DNA from: Cytophagaceae bacterium | GTDB lineage: Bacteria > Bacteroidota > Bacteroidia > Cytophagales > Spirosomataceae | Length of the DNA stretch: 52,729 nt | Direction: 5' to 3' | Assembly: GCA_947450365.1 (NCBI GenBank) | Contig: CANFVE010000019.1 | Span: forward strand, 1-52,729 | Position numbers and translations under genes: made by a program | Shown: positions 15,979-25,444 of the stretch, one piece after another | Layout: each line of letters begins with the position of its first letter | How positions within the stretch are numbered: the stretch's first letter is position 1 | Notes under the pieces: model-generated | What the model was told of the DNA's origin: nothing | Databases searched by the model: none | What the model saw: the letters and a program-made list of their open reading frames with translations, nothing else

Positions 15979-17052
15979 ATGGAAAAATTTACTGATTTAC
16001 AAGACTTTCTATCAAATGATTCCTTTATCCGCTGGGTATTGCATGAGGAGGCATCTGTATTTTGGGAGTCCTTTGTTGCGAATCATCCAGATAAAAAAGC
16101 GTTGTTTGAGGAGGCTCGACTCATCGCACATCGTTTACAGGAAGCTGAATCCAATCAGGATATACATGTAGATTCAAATAAAATCTGGAATCGAATCCAA
16201 TCTGAAATATCCGAAATCAAAAAAGAGTCTCATTGGATGTCTTGGACCATAAAAATTGCCGCGGTGTTGGCGGTAGTCGGGGCCTTGGGCGTATGGATTT
16301 ATCAATCAAAAACCGAGCAAAAAAAAATAACTTATTCAGAACTCGTTCAATCCTTTGAAACACCTAACCCACTTATTGAGGTTCAAAATAATTCAGTAGA
16401 ACCCAAATGGGTTTATTTAGAAGATGGTAGCAAGATTTCGTTAAAACAACATAGCAAAATCTCCTATCCCAAACATTTCGCCAAAGAGAAAAGAACTGTT
16501 TTCCTAAGTGGTGAGGCTTTTTTTGAGATTGCTAAAAATCCAAAGAAGCCATTTTTCGTCTATGCGAACGAAGTAATCACGAAAGTATTAGGAACAAGCT
16601 TTACGATTCGGGCATTTGATAAGGATGAAAACGTAACCGTTTCGGTAAAAACAGGACGCGTAAACGTATTTAATCAGCGCAGAATTAATGTAAGCGATCC
16701 GGAAACGAATGGAATAATCTTGGTGCCGAATCAGCAAGCTGTTTTTAATCGGGAATCCGCCTCTCTGATTAAGGCTTTAATAGCCATTCCGATGCCGATT
16801 ATCTCATTAGAATCAAAGGAAATCGTCCAGCGTTTCGACGAAGTTCCTGTCAGCCAAGTACTTAATTCCCTAGCCCGTAATTATGGAATTAAAATATTGT
16901 TTAATGAGGATATCTTATCCAAATGCATTATTACAACAAGCTTAAAAAATGAACCTATATATGATAAACTGGATTTGATATGCCAATTGATCGGCGGGAG
17001 CTATAAAGTTGTCGACGCGCAAATCATCATCGAATCCAATGGATGCCAATAA
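15979..17052 (+). CDS. FecR family anti-sigma factor
   Basis: A 357-residue inner-membrane protein. The N-terminal 85 residues are cytoplasmic and should bind the sigma factor. One membrane segment lies at I91-Y108. The periplasmic FecR domain follows (DGSKISLKQHSKISYP about 148-163, LSGEAFFEIAKNPKKPFFV about 176-194, VLGTSFTIRAF), and a C-terminal DUF4974/STN-like domain (FDEVPVSQVLNSLARNYGIKILF about 288-310) meets the SusC signalling domain. Together with the preceding ECF factor and following SusC it forms a trans-envelope switch. A TATATTTT box upstream (near 15910) may be its promoter, but this is weak. Confidence 0.92.
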   Translation: MEKFTDLQDFLSNDSFIRWVLHEEASVFWESFVANHPDKKALFEEARLIAHRLQEAESNQDIHVDSNKIWNRIQSEISEIKKESHWMSWTIKIAAVLAVVGALGVWIYQSKTEQKKITYSELVQSFETPNPLIEVQNNSVEPKWVYLEDGSKISLKQHSKISYPKHFAKEKRTVFLSGEAFFEIAKNPKKPFFVYANEVITKVLGTSFTIRAFDKDENVTVSVKTGRVNVFNQRRINVSDPETNGIILVPNQQAVFNRESASLIKALIAIPMPIISLESKEIVQRFDEVPVSQVLNSLARNYGIKILFNEDILSKCIITTSLKNEPIYDKLDLICQLIGGSYKVVDAQIIIESNGCQ

Positions 17053-17148
17053 AACCTCTAAACCTATTTTACCTATGAAAAATTAATACTCCCTAAAACA
17101 CATGTAAAGGCCTTTCGAGGCGACCTATTTAACCTTATAAAACAAAAT

Positions 17149-20100
17149 ATGATGTCAAAAACTTTATCAAAACAACAGATTTTCAAAATTATGAGAGTCA
17201 CCATTACACAGCTCCTAATGACCGTATTGGTCGTGAGCATGGCCTATGCGCATCCGACGAAGGCCCAAGACATGCTACAAGAACGGGTTAATCTCAACCT
17301 GAAAAACGGAAGTATGAAGGGGGTCATTCAAAGTATCGAGAAGCAAGTGGATGTCACTTTTTCGTATCAAAAAGGCGTAATTGCCCAAGATGAGAAAATC
17401 AACCTTAGCTTATCCAATGAAACCTTGGAAAATGTGATGAAAAAGGTCTTTTCACCCAGAAACATCAAATATCAGTTTCAGAAAAACAATCAAATTATCC
17501 TCGAAAAAGGAAAATTAGGTGAAACGGAAAGCGCAAATGCAGAGCTTGCTCCACCAACGTCGTCAGAAATTTTAGTTGCCGATCGTTCGATTTCCGGAAA
17601 AGTTGTCGATGAAAAAGGCGAACCGATTCCAGGTGTTAACGTGCGTTTAAAAAATACAACGAAAGGTGTCGCAACAAATGACAAAGGAGCATTTACAATT
17701 TCCTTGCCTGAAAAGGGTAATTCAACCTTGGTATTTTCTTTTGTCGGATTTAATTCTCAAGAAATCATAGTGGGTAATCAAACAAACCTAACGGTTAAAA
17801 TGGTACCAAGCGAAGAGACATTAAATGAGGTTGTTGTCATAGGTTACGGATCAGTGAAGAAAAAGGATTTGACAGGTGCTGTGGGAACAATCAGCGCGAA
17901 AGAAATTACGCGTGGTAATCCAACTAACGCAACGCAAGCGCTTCAAGGACAAGTTCCAGGGGTGGTTGTGACGAAAATGAGTAATAAACCAGGCCAATTA
18001 TGGTCCATTGCCATTCGTGGAGAAAATACAATTACCGCTAACCCAAATGCGGATGGAGCCGTTAACCAAACGCTCGTGAGTAGTACGCCTCAAAACATGA
18101 ATACGGAGCCATTGGTCGTGATTGACGGGGTAATCGGCGGGAAATTACAAGATATTAATCCGGCGGATATTCAAACAATTGATATCTTAAAAGACGCTTC
18201 TTCTACTGCCATTTATGGATCTAGAGGAGCGAATGGAGTTGTGATTATTACTTCTAAAAGAGGTACCACGGGTAAACCAAGAGTAACCTTTGATTCTTAT
18301 GTAGGGGTTAAATCGCCGGACCATTTACCTAAAATGCAAAATGCGCAGGAATATTATAAATCTTCTTTAACGGATGCGGCCTTAAATGGAGCTGTCGTGA
18401 GTGCGTCGATGTTTAATGTAAATGAAATGAACATCATTAATAGTGGAAAAACGACGGATATTGTAGGATTATTAACCAAACCAGGAATTAATACAGGTGC
18501 GAATTTGGCAGTTTCTGGGGGTGTAGGTGGAACGAATTATCGTTTTTCTGCCGGGTATATCCAAGAAGATGGTATGATGCCTTTGACGAACTTTAAAAAA
18601 TATAGTTTAAATGCGGCCGTTGATTCGAAAATAGCTAGTTTCTTGAAAGTAGGTGCAACGATCTATTCGAATTACACGACGAACCCAACGGGTTCTTTTG
18701 AGGTACCTAGAACTGCTTACCGTGAGCGGCCTACGAGTACAATTTACTATGCAGATTTAGTTGATCCCGTTGTGGGTGGAGATGCATCCATCGGAAATAT
18801 CGATGGGTATGCAGTGAGAATGGGACGTAATAGTGCGGTGAACCCTTTATTAGAGGCCTCAAGCTTAAGCAATTATACGTGGACTCGAAATGTTTCTAGC
18901 CAAATGGGAAATGTATATGCCGAATTTGAATTATACAAAGGCCTAACATTTAAAACATCGATTTCTGCTTCCTACCAAATGGCGAAACAAGATGAATATC
19001 GCGGTAAATATTCGAAGGCAGTTAACGTATCTGGAAATACGAGAGCATCGGTAGAAAACGACTTTTTCCTTTCCTACACGTTTGACAACCAATTGACCTA
19101 TAACCTAGAAAAAGGAAAAAGTAAGATCAATGTAACGGCCTTGCAAAGTGCATTCAAAACAACTACGGAGATGAATGCGATTGCTGCCACAGGATTACCG
19201 TATGTTTCGTATTGGTACAATTTAGCCTCTGGAACAGCTGCTCCGGTGATTTATAGTGCATTTAGCCAACGGACCTTAGAGTCTTATATGGGTCGAATGA
19301 ACTATACCTATGACGGAAAATACATCGTTACGTTGACCGCGCGTTCAGACGGTGCTTCTCAATTGGCCGAAGGTCATAAATGGGCATTTTTCCCATCAGG
19401 AGCATTTGCTTGGCGATTAGGAGAAGAAAGTTTCATTAAAAACTTAAACTTTTTTAATGATTTAAAACTTCGTGCCAGTTTTGGCCAGGTGGGTAACTCC
19501 ATCGTGTCACCTTATGCGACGGCAGCCACGTTATTAAATACGAATTATGGTTATGGCCAGAACCCAGGGATTGGATTTGCGCCAAATAATTTACCGAACC
19601 AAGATTTGAGTTGGGAACGAAGTGAAGAATTAAACCTTGGTTTAAATGCTGCATTTTTGAAGAATCGGATTTCCCTGACCGCGGAGTGGTACAATCGTTC
19701 CACGAAGGATTTGATCATGAAACAAGCGATTCCAACTTCGACGGGTTTTAATACAATCATCGCGAACGTAGGACGTGTATCGAATAAAGGTGTTGAGATT
19801 CAGTTAAATACAACAAATATTTCGACAAAGAATTTCATTTGGACATCTGCTTTAACCTTTGCTAAAAACATCAATCGTTTAGAAGAATTACCTAATGGCG
19901 CGATGTATGGATGGAGCGGAAGTACAAACCCTGAAAACATATTAGCCGTTGGATATCCACTAAAGAGCTTTTTATATTACAAAGCCAATGGAATCTTTCA
20001 GTTAGGTGATGCAGAAGAGGCGAAAAAATATTCGTCATATCCAGGCGCGGTTCGCATCGTTGATCAAAATAATGATGGTAAAATTTCTTCAGGTGTGGTT

Positions 20101-20595
20101 GGTCAAGACGACCGCGTTATCCTTGGAAGTCAATTACCAAACTTCACGATGGGTCTTACCAATCGCGTAAGTTACAAAAACTTTGATTTAGCAGTCATGA
20201 TGTATTACCGCGATGGCACCATGTATAAAAATGGTTTCTTGAGTAATTATGTGTCTGATCCAGGAGGTGGAGGCCGCTTATCATTAAACTATTGGACAAA
20301 AGAAAATCCATCCAATGACATGTGGGGAATGGGCGTTCCTAGTACAACAGGACGGGATGCCATTTATTTCCAAGATGCAAGTTTCTTACGTATTAGCGAT
20401 ATTACCTTAGGATATACCTTGCCAAGAAAAGTTCTTGACAAAATGGGAATCGATAACATGCGGATGTATTTACAATCCATCAACCCAGCTTATTTCACCA
20501 AATTCAGCGGAGGTGACCCAGAATACAATGGGGCTGCTTATCAAGATGATTTCCCATCATCTACGCTCACATTTGGTTTTAATGTAGGCTTCTAA
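17149..20595 (+). CDS. SusC/RagA family TonB-dependent transporter with STN domain
   Basis: A 1148-residue outer-membrane glycan transporter. After the signal region (to about residue 39) come the STN signalling domain (about 47-120), a carboxypeptidase-regulatory-like beta domain (about 147-220, GKVVDEKGEPIPGVNV), the plug (about 228-370, with the SusC motif VVVIGYGSVKKKDLTGAVG) and a 22-strand barrel. The STN domain implies that it signals through the upstream FecR. The ATG used (17149) sits late. The same frame is open further upstream without a start, and an ATG AAA AA start at 17075 would join it if one A were added (see findings). Natural N-termini of this type are about 25 residues longer, so a frameshift is suspected. 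It pairs with the SusD gene downstream. Confidence 0.93.
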   Translation: MMSKTLSKQQIFKIMRVTITQLLMTVLVVSMAYAHPTKAQDMLQERVNLNLKNGSMKGVIQSIEKQVDVTFSYQKGVIAQDEKINLSLSNETLENVMKKVFSPRNIKYQFQKNNQIILEKGKLGETESANAELAPPTSSEILVADRSISGKVVDEKGEPIPGVNVRLKNTTKGVATNDKGAFTISLPEKGNSTLVFSFVGFNSQEIIVGNQTNLTVKMVPSEETLNEVVVIGYGSVKKKDLTGAVGTISAKEITRGNPTNATQALQGQVPGVVVTKMSNKPGQLWSIAIRGENTITANPNADGAVNQTLVSSTPQNMNTEPLVVIDGVIGGKLQDINPADIQTIDILKDASSTAIYGSRGANGVVIITSKRGTTGKPRVTFDSYVGVKSPDHLPKMQNAQEYYKSSLTDAALNGAVVSASMFNVNEMNIINSGKTTDIVGLLTKPGINTGANLAVSGGVGGTNYRFSAGYIQEDGMMPLTNFKKYSLNAAVDSKIASFLKVGATIYSNYTTNPTGSFEVPRTAYRERPTSTIYYADLVDPVVGGDASIGNIDGYAVRMGRNSAVNPLLEASSLSNYTWTRNVSSQMGNVYAEFELYKGLTFKTSISASYQMAKQDEYRGKYSKAVNVSGNTRASVENDFFLSYTFDNQLTYNLEKGKSKINVTALQSAFKTTTEMNAIAATGLPYVSYWYNLASGTAAPVIYSAFSQRTLESYMGRMNYTYDGKYIVTLTARSDGASQLAEGHKWAFFPSGAFAWRLGEESFIKNLNFFNDLKLRASFGQVGNSIVSPYATAATLLNTNYGYGQNPGIGFAPNNLPNQDLSWERSEELNLGLNAAFLKNRISLTAEWYNRSTKDLIMKQAIPTSTGFNTIIANVGRVSNKGVEIQLNTTNISTKNFIWTSALTFAKNINRLEELPNGAMYGWSGSTNPENILAVGYPLKSFLYYKANGIFQLGDAEEAKKYSSYPGAVRIVDQNNDGKISSGVVGQDDRVILGSQLPNFTMGLTNRVSYKNFDLAVMMYYRDGTMYKNGFLSNYVSDPGGGGRLSLNYWTKENPSNDMWGMGVPSTTGRDAIYFQDASFLRISDITLGYTLPRKVLDKMGIDNMRMYLQSINPAYFTKFSGGDPEYNGAAYQDDFPSSTLTFGFNVGF

Positions 20596-20625
20596 TCTTT
20601 TGGCAATCAATAAATGTTATCAATC

Positions 20626-22545
20626 ATGAATACATATAAAAACTTAAAACGTGCGACGCTATTCTGCTTAGTCATTCTGAGCACAGTTACTTTCAGTTGC
20701 AACAAAGAATTCTTGGACGAATACAATCCGGCCAACCGTACGACGGATAATTACTACAACACCGCTATCGGTTTCGAGGGCTTGGTGAATTCCTGTTACC
20801 CGCTCCTACGCGATATGACGCAACGTCGTAAATTAACGCACAATGGTACCGACCTTTTTGTGGAAAATGGTTATGCAGGTCCTTTTTACAACTTAGCCAA
20901 TCAAATTGGTTCAGAAAGAGATGTGTATGACAATCGATTCAATTCGACAAACGCAGAACTTCAAACGTATTGGGATTTGATTTACAAGGAAATTAACCGT
21001 TGTAACGCTGCCATCACCCGCAAAGACAAGGTTGTAGGCATGGACGCAGCGAAATTAGCCGACATGGTCGCACAAGCTAAATTCCTTCGGGCTCTTTCTT
21101 ATTTTTGGGCGGTTCAACAATGGGGCGATATTCCAATGCCTTTAAATGAATCTTTAAGCGGAAGCTTAGAAGCTAAAAAAGCAAGCTCTAAAGACGTTTA
21201 TACCCAAATTATTTCGGATTTGAATGACTGTATCGCTGTTTTACCAGCCACGCAAGCAGATCAAGGTCGGGCAACCAAAGGTGCCGCACAATTTTTATTG
21301 GCAAAAGTTTATTTAACTCGCGGATGGAATTTCAACAATGCCTTAGGTGGTTCAGATGCTGATTTCACCAAAGCTTTAGCTTTATGTGATGAATTGATTG
21401 CTTCTAATTTATATCCTTTGGAAGCCAATTGGAATACACTTTGGCCTACGCACAATAAAAATGTAAACAATGAAACAGCGACCTTAGCAAGTTCTGTGTT
21501 AGCCGCTAATGCAAGCAAGGAGGTTATCTTCTCGATTCAATACGCCAATCCATTGTATTACAAAGGAGATGGAAACTTCGATGCCGCAACGGGTATCCAA
21601 GGAAATAACATGCATAGCCAATTTGGTGGAGGACCTTCAGGGTTAGCTCAAGTAGCTACGGGACCTATTTACGGAAGACAAGTAAATTCACATATCCCTA
21701 CCTGGGCTGCTTATCGCTTATTTGACCCTAAAATGGATGTGCGCTACGAAGGAACTTATAACAGTGTTTCCTATGCGACCACCGCAGGTTCTGTAAGTTT
21801 GGCAAAAAACACCTATGCACAAAATGTCACAGTGAATTTTGCCAAAGGCGATACCACTGGCTATATCCGGGCATGGAATGATCCTGTCCTTAAGGATAGC
21901 GATAAAGGGGTGAACGTAAAAGGCGGAACGAAGAAATACAATGTAACGAGCCATAATGAAATGGAAGGCTATGCTCCGATCAATGCTACGACCGGGGTAA
22001 CTGACAATATGTTTTGGGGTAAACCTATGTTCTGGAAATTCTTCCAACCGGCAGTTCCATACGCGGATGGTTGGTCTACGTTAAACGACCCTCTCTTCCG
22101 TTCAGCTGATTTATATCTTATGGCAGCCGAGGCAATCGTCAAGGGGGCGACAGGATCCAAATTAGGTACAGCGGATGTTTATTACAATGTGGTGTTAGAT
22201 CGTGCCTTAGGTTCCAACAAAGGAAAATCACCTTCTCGTGCAGCAAAGGCAAACGATCCAAATGATGATCCTAAAAATGTGGTTTCTTATCGCGCAACAC
22301 CGGCTAACATCACAATCGATATGATTTTAGATGAATCAGGTCGTGAATTTTTGGGTGAATCTTATCGTTGGAATGATTTAAAAAGAACGAAAACCCTCAT
22401 TTCTCGTAACCTTCTTTATAACCCTTGGACGAAGTACGGAATTGGTGGAAGTTCTCAAATCAAGGATTTTCATTATTTGAGACCAATTCCTCAAGGCATG
22501 TTGGACGTAACAACTCCAAAAATTGATCAAAATCCGGGATATTAA
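20626..22545 (+). CDS. SusD/RagB family outer-membrane nutrient-binding lipoprotein
   Basis: A 639-residue surface lipoprotein that caps the SusC barrel and binds glycan. The start at 20626 (MNTYKNLK) gives a clean lipoprotein signal with the lipidated cysteine at about residue 25 (TVTFSC). The ATG at 20614 would add four residues. SusD signatures are present: FLDEYNPANRTTDNYYNT, AKFLRALSYFWAVQQWGDIP (about 141-160), LMAAEAIVKG and, near the C-terminus, LDESGREFLGESYRWNDLKRT. It lies 30 bases after SusC and the two are certainly a pair. The substrate cannot be read from SusD itself. Confidence 0.95.
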   Translation: MNTYKNLKRATLFCLVILSTVTFSCNKEFLDEYNPANRTTDNYYNTAIGFEGLVNSCYPLLRDMTQRRKLTHNGTDLFVENGYAGPFYNLANQIGSERDVYDNRFNSTNAELQTYWDLIYKEINRCNAAITRKDKVVGMDAAKLADMVAQAKFLRALSYFWAVQQWGDIPMPLNESLSGSLEAKKASSKDVYTQIISDLNDCIAVLPATQADQGRATKGAAQFLLAKVYLTRGWNFNNALGGSDADFTKALALCDELIASNLYPLEANWNTLWPTHNKNVNNETATLASSVLAANASKEVIFSIQYANPLYYKGDGNFDAATGIQGNNMHSQFGGGPSGLAQVATGPIYGRQVNSHIPTWAAYRLFDPKMDVRYEGTYNSVSYATTAGSVSLAKNTYAQNVTVNFAKGDTTGYIRAWNDPVLKDSDKGVNVKGGTKKYNVTSHNEMEGYAPINATTGVTDNMFWGKPMFWKFFQPAVPYADGWSTLNDPLFRSADLYLMAAEAIVKGATGSKLGTADVYYNVVLDRALGSNKGKSPSRAAKANDPNDDPKNVVSYRATPANITIDMILDESGREFLGESYRWNDLKRTKTLISRNLLYNPWTKYGIGGSSQIKDFHYLRPIPQGMLDVTTPKIDQNPGY

Positions 22546-22558
22546 TCTCTGAATTCCC

Positions 22559-22594
22559 AAACGGGGGTGAACGTCCGTTCACCCCCGTTTTTTA
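22559..22594 (+). terminator. Strong intrinsic terminator after susCD
   Basis: A near-perfect hairpin of about 14-15 bp (AAACGGGGGTGAAC with GTTCACCCCCGTTT) ends in a T-run. It starts 14 bases after the susD stop. It lies before the next gene's TTG start and makes an upstream GTG start for that gene (22567) implausible. Confidence 0.92.
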
Positions 22595-22605
22595 CAAAAC
22601 CTATT

Positions 22606-23730
22606 TTGAAAAAAATCATTTTCCTACTCCTGCTATCCCCTAGCCTTTGGGGACAATCGTGGATCGATTCACTCGATTTGCATGGAAGGGAAATATATAT
22701 GCCTGCCAATAAATATAAATGGGATTGGGGACAAGGCACCTTTTTGAATTCCCTCATCCACCTATATCAACAAAAACCATCCGCCGAAAAAGAACGCTAC
22801 CTCACCTACATTCGCACCGCGATGGATGTAAGTTATGATGTTGCCAACGGCAAACACCCCAACGCACTCGCCTCCGGTCATGCCATGGCTTTTTTAGCCC
22901 GAGTTAGCGGAGAGAAAAAATACCGTCTCAAAGCAGACGAATTATACCAAGATTACCTGAAAACGCCAAGAACCTCCAATGGTGGTGTTTCCCATCGTGT
23001 AGAAACCGAGGAACTTTGGGACGATACGGTCTACATGCTCAGCATGTATATGCTCGAAATGTATCGCCTAACGAAAGAAGAAAAATACATCGACGAACTC
23101 GCCTTTCAAGTCAAAGCACATAGTGAAAAATTAGCCTATTGGCGTACCGGTCTCTGGGTACATGGTTGGGATTCGGATAGTTTAGATTATGACGATAAAT
23201 GCAGTATTATCGGTTGGGCCGATCCAGTCACCCGAAAAAGCAAAGAATACTGGGGTCGTGCCAACGGCTGGATTGCCATGGCCATGGTCGACATCATCGA
23301 AACCCTACCTCCTTCCCATCCACAACGCCAACTCTTCATCAACGAACTTAATAACCTTGTCCGACTCCTTCCTGTCCTTCAACATAAAGAAACCGGACAT
23401 TGGTTCCAGTTATTAGATGTGACGGATAACCCCGCAAACTTCCTCGAAAGCTCATGCACCGCTATGTTCGGATATGCCATGAGCAAAGGAATACGCTTAG
23501 GCATCTTACCTCGGGTACCGTTCCAAGCATCTGCCGACCTCGCCTACCAAGGCATCAAAAAATACAGTTTAGCAAAAGTCGACGGTGGAGCCTATTTAAC
23601 CCCAAAAAACGTAAGCGGGGGAACCTGCATCGGAAGTAGATCTTATTATTTTAATCGGCCACAGGTGACTGGAACTGGTTTTGGAATTGCCTCATTCATA
23701 CTGTTTGGGCTTGAATATGAAAAGAAATGA
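22606..23730 (+). CDS. GH88/GH105 family unsaturated uronyl hydrolase
   Basis: A 374-residue (alpha/alpha)6-barrel enzyme that removes 4,5-unsaturated uronic acids from oligosaccharides made by polysaccharide lyases. A signal peptide (KKIIFLLLLSPSLWGQ) indicates export. Family features are KWDWGQGTFLNSL (about 38-50), the acidic pair D139-D140 in ELWDDTVYML, one of which should be the catalytic residue, and YWGRANGWIAMAM. The start is TTG at 22606, immediately after the leader AAAACCTATT. The GTG at 22567 lies inside the terminator stem. It overlaps the next gene by ATGA. GH105 rather than GH88 is favoured by the WGRANGW motif. Confidence 0.88.
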   Translation: MKKIIFLLLLSPSLWGQSWIDSLDLHGREIYMPANKYKWDWGQGTFLNSLIHLYQQKPSAEKERYLTYIRTAMDVSYDVANGKHPNALASGHAMAFLARVSGEKKYRLKADELYQDYLKTPRTSNGGVSHRVETEELWDDTVYMLSMYMLEMYRLTKEEKYIDELAFQVKAHSEKLAYWRTGLWVHGWDSDSLDYDDKCSIIGWADPVTRKSKEYWGRANGWIAMAMVDIIETLPPSHPQRQLFINELNNLVRLLPVLQHKETGHWFQLLDVTDNPANFLESSCTAMFGYAMSKGIRLGILPRVPFQASADLAYQGIKKYSLAKVDGGAYLTPKNVSGGTCIGSRSYYFNRPQVTGTGFGIASFILFGLEYEKK

Positions 23731-25418
23731 ATCGACGTAATTTTACCAAAATAGGAACAACATTCATTGGTCTAAGTCCATTTAGCGGTTTTGCCTGGGC
23801 TGAAAAACCTCAAAAACCGAACTGGCTCATTAAGCTCATTCACTTGAATGACAGCTACATCAAGCCCAGCCTACAAAACCAAATTCAAGATAAAAACCAC
23901 CCATTTTATGGGGCTATTCTTAATGGAGAAGAAATTCCAGATGCCGTTGCCACGAGCGGCGTACTCGCCATGTGGGCCATCGGAATCGCTAGTCCGGAAT
24001 CCGACTATTACCAATCAACCAATTTACTGAATCAGTTCGAGAGTGGAGCTCAGTTTTTATTGAAAGCCCAACATAGGGATGGGACGATCGATTTATTGAG
24101 CTCCAACTTTCATTCACCCCCTGACACCGCCTTCAGCGTCGAAAAAATAGCCCGGGCGTATACCCTCTTAGCTACGGTTCCGAAGGCTGAAAAGGCCCTC
24201 ATTCCAACCAAAACGTATTTATTGCGCGCAGGCGAAGCCTTGGTCATCGGTGGAATTCACACGCCAAACCACCGCTGGGTCGTTACCGCCGCACTCCTTC
24301 AAATCCATGCCCTTTTCCCAGATAAACGCTATGTGGCGCGGGCAGAGGAATGGTTGCTGGAGCACATCGACATCGACCCCGACGGACAATATACCGAAAA
24401 AAGTGCCGGGGGTTATACTGCCATCGTCAACCGTGTCCTCATCGACGTTGCCCTTGGCCTCAATAAACCCGAAATCCTAGATGCCGTTCGGAAAAATCTG
24501 AACATGACCATGTATTACACGCATCCTAACGGAGAAGTGGTCACCGAAGCATCCAACCGGCAAGACAAAGGAACCATCAATTTCCTACAAGGATATTATT
24601 ATTCCTATCGGAAATTAGCCATTCGTGATGCAAATCCACAATTCGCCGCCATGTGCCGGCTCATTGAAGAAACGGCCAAAGACCGAATTTCGGATAATTT
24701 ATCCGCCTACCTCTTAGAACAAGATCTTTGGAAGGAATTGCCTACTTCGGGTAAACTACCCACGGAATATGTCAAAGCATTTCCCTATTCTGGCGTTGTT
24801 CGGATTCGAAAAGGGAATTGGGATGCAACTCTATTGTCAAATAACCCGGGATTTTTAACCTTTCAAAAAGGGAAAGCAGTCCTTCAAGGCATGCGGATCG
24901 CGGCCTCGTTTTTTGGGAAAGGCCAGTTTCAAAGTACCTCCATCACACAGCAAGGTAATTCATGGGTGTTGACAAATGCCCTCGAAGGACCTTATTACCA
25001 ACCCTACCCGAAAGATAAAATTGACCCGAATGGAAACTTGAGCAACATGCCCAGAACCCAACGGACCAAAAGCGAAATCCAATATTTGCGCTATACGACA
25101 AGCGTCACGCCCCAAGAAAATGGCATTCAAGTGGATTTTGTCATCGAAGGAACCGACGGCGTTCCTGTCAGCCTCGAATTAATTTTTAGACCCGGAGGAA
25201 TTCTATCAGGCATCATCCCGATGCCCGGACGAGATAAATCCTTTTTGTTCGATTCCAAAATAGCCCAATACACGATGGGTGAAGATAGTATCCACATAAG
25301 TCCTGGTTTGCAACAACATAAAGGCATTGTTCTTCGGGGCGCATTACTGCCAATGGATGCCCCCACCGTCTATTTGACCGGGTTTACCCCATTCAAACAT
25401 TCGATTAAAATTTATTAA
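23727..25418 (+). CDS. Tat-exported protein of unknown family, lyase-like architecture
   Basis: I do not firmly recognise this 563-residue protein. It starts with a Tat-like signal (NRRNFTKIG then a hydrophobic stretch ending SGFAWA). Residues about 40-340 are helical and look like an (alpha/alpha) toroid, with conserved-looking HSPPDTAFSVEKIARAY (about 130) and ASNRQDKGTINFLQGYYYSYRKLA (about 273, given here as two parts, ASNRQDKGTINF and LQGYYYSYRKLA). Residues about 350-563 are rich in beta strands. This order, toroid then beta sandwich, is that of polysaccharide lyases of the heparinase II/III and PL8-like folds. Its coupling (ATGA overlap) to an unsaturated uronyl hydrolase makes a lyase role attractive, but this is inference. 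Confidence 0.75.
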   Translation: MNRRNFTKIGTTFIGLSPFSGFAWAEKPQKPNWLIKLIHLNDSYIKPSLQNQIQDKNHPFYGAILNGEEIPDAVATSGVLAMWAIGIASPESDYYQSTNLLNQFESGAQFLLKAQHRDGTIDLLSSNFHSPPDTAFSVEKIARAYTLLATVPKAEKALIPTKTYLLRAGEALVIGGIHTPNHRWVVTAALLQIHALFPDKRYVARAEEWLLEHIDIDPDGQYTEKSAGGYTAIVNRVLIDVALGLNKPEILDAVRKNLNMTMYYTHPNGEVVTEASNRQDKGTINFLQGYYYSYRKLAIRDANPQFAAMCRLIEETAKDRISDNLSAYLLEQDLWKELPTSGKLPTEYVKAFPYSGVVRIRKGNWDATLLSNNPGFLTFQKGKAVLQGMRIAASFFGKGQFQSTSITQQGNSWVLTNALEGPYYQPYPKDKIDPNGNLSNMPRTQRTKSEIQYLRYTTSVTPQENGIQVDFVIEGTDGVPVSLELIFRPGGILSGIIPMPGRDKSFLFDSKIAQYTMGEDSIHISPGLQQHKGIVLRGALLPMDAPTVYLTGFTPFKHSIKIY

Positions 25419-25444
25419 TTTAGCCTACATTTAAACCTATTGAC

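Noticed and set aside
17075..17086. A functional three-codon leader ORF (MKN stop) regulating susC
   Set aside because: Not excluded, but the open downstream frame and the typical SusC N-terminus restored by one added A favour a frameshift.
22567..22605. GTG start for the GH88/105 gene
   Set aside because: The GTG lies inside the terminator stem and would put 13 odd residues before a clean signal peptide starting at TTG 22606.
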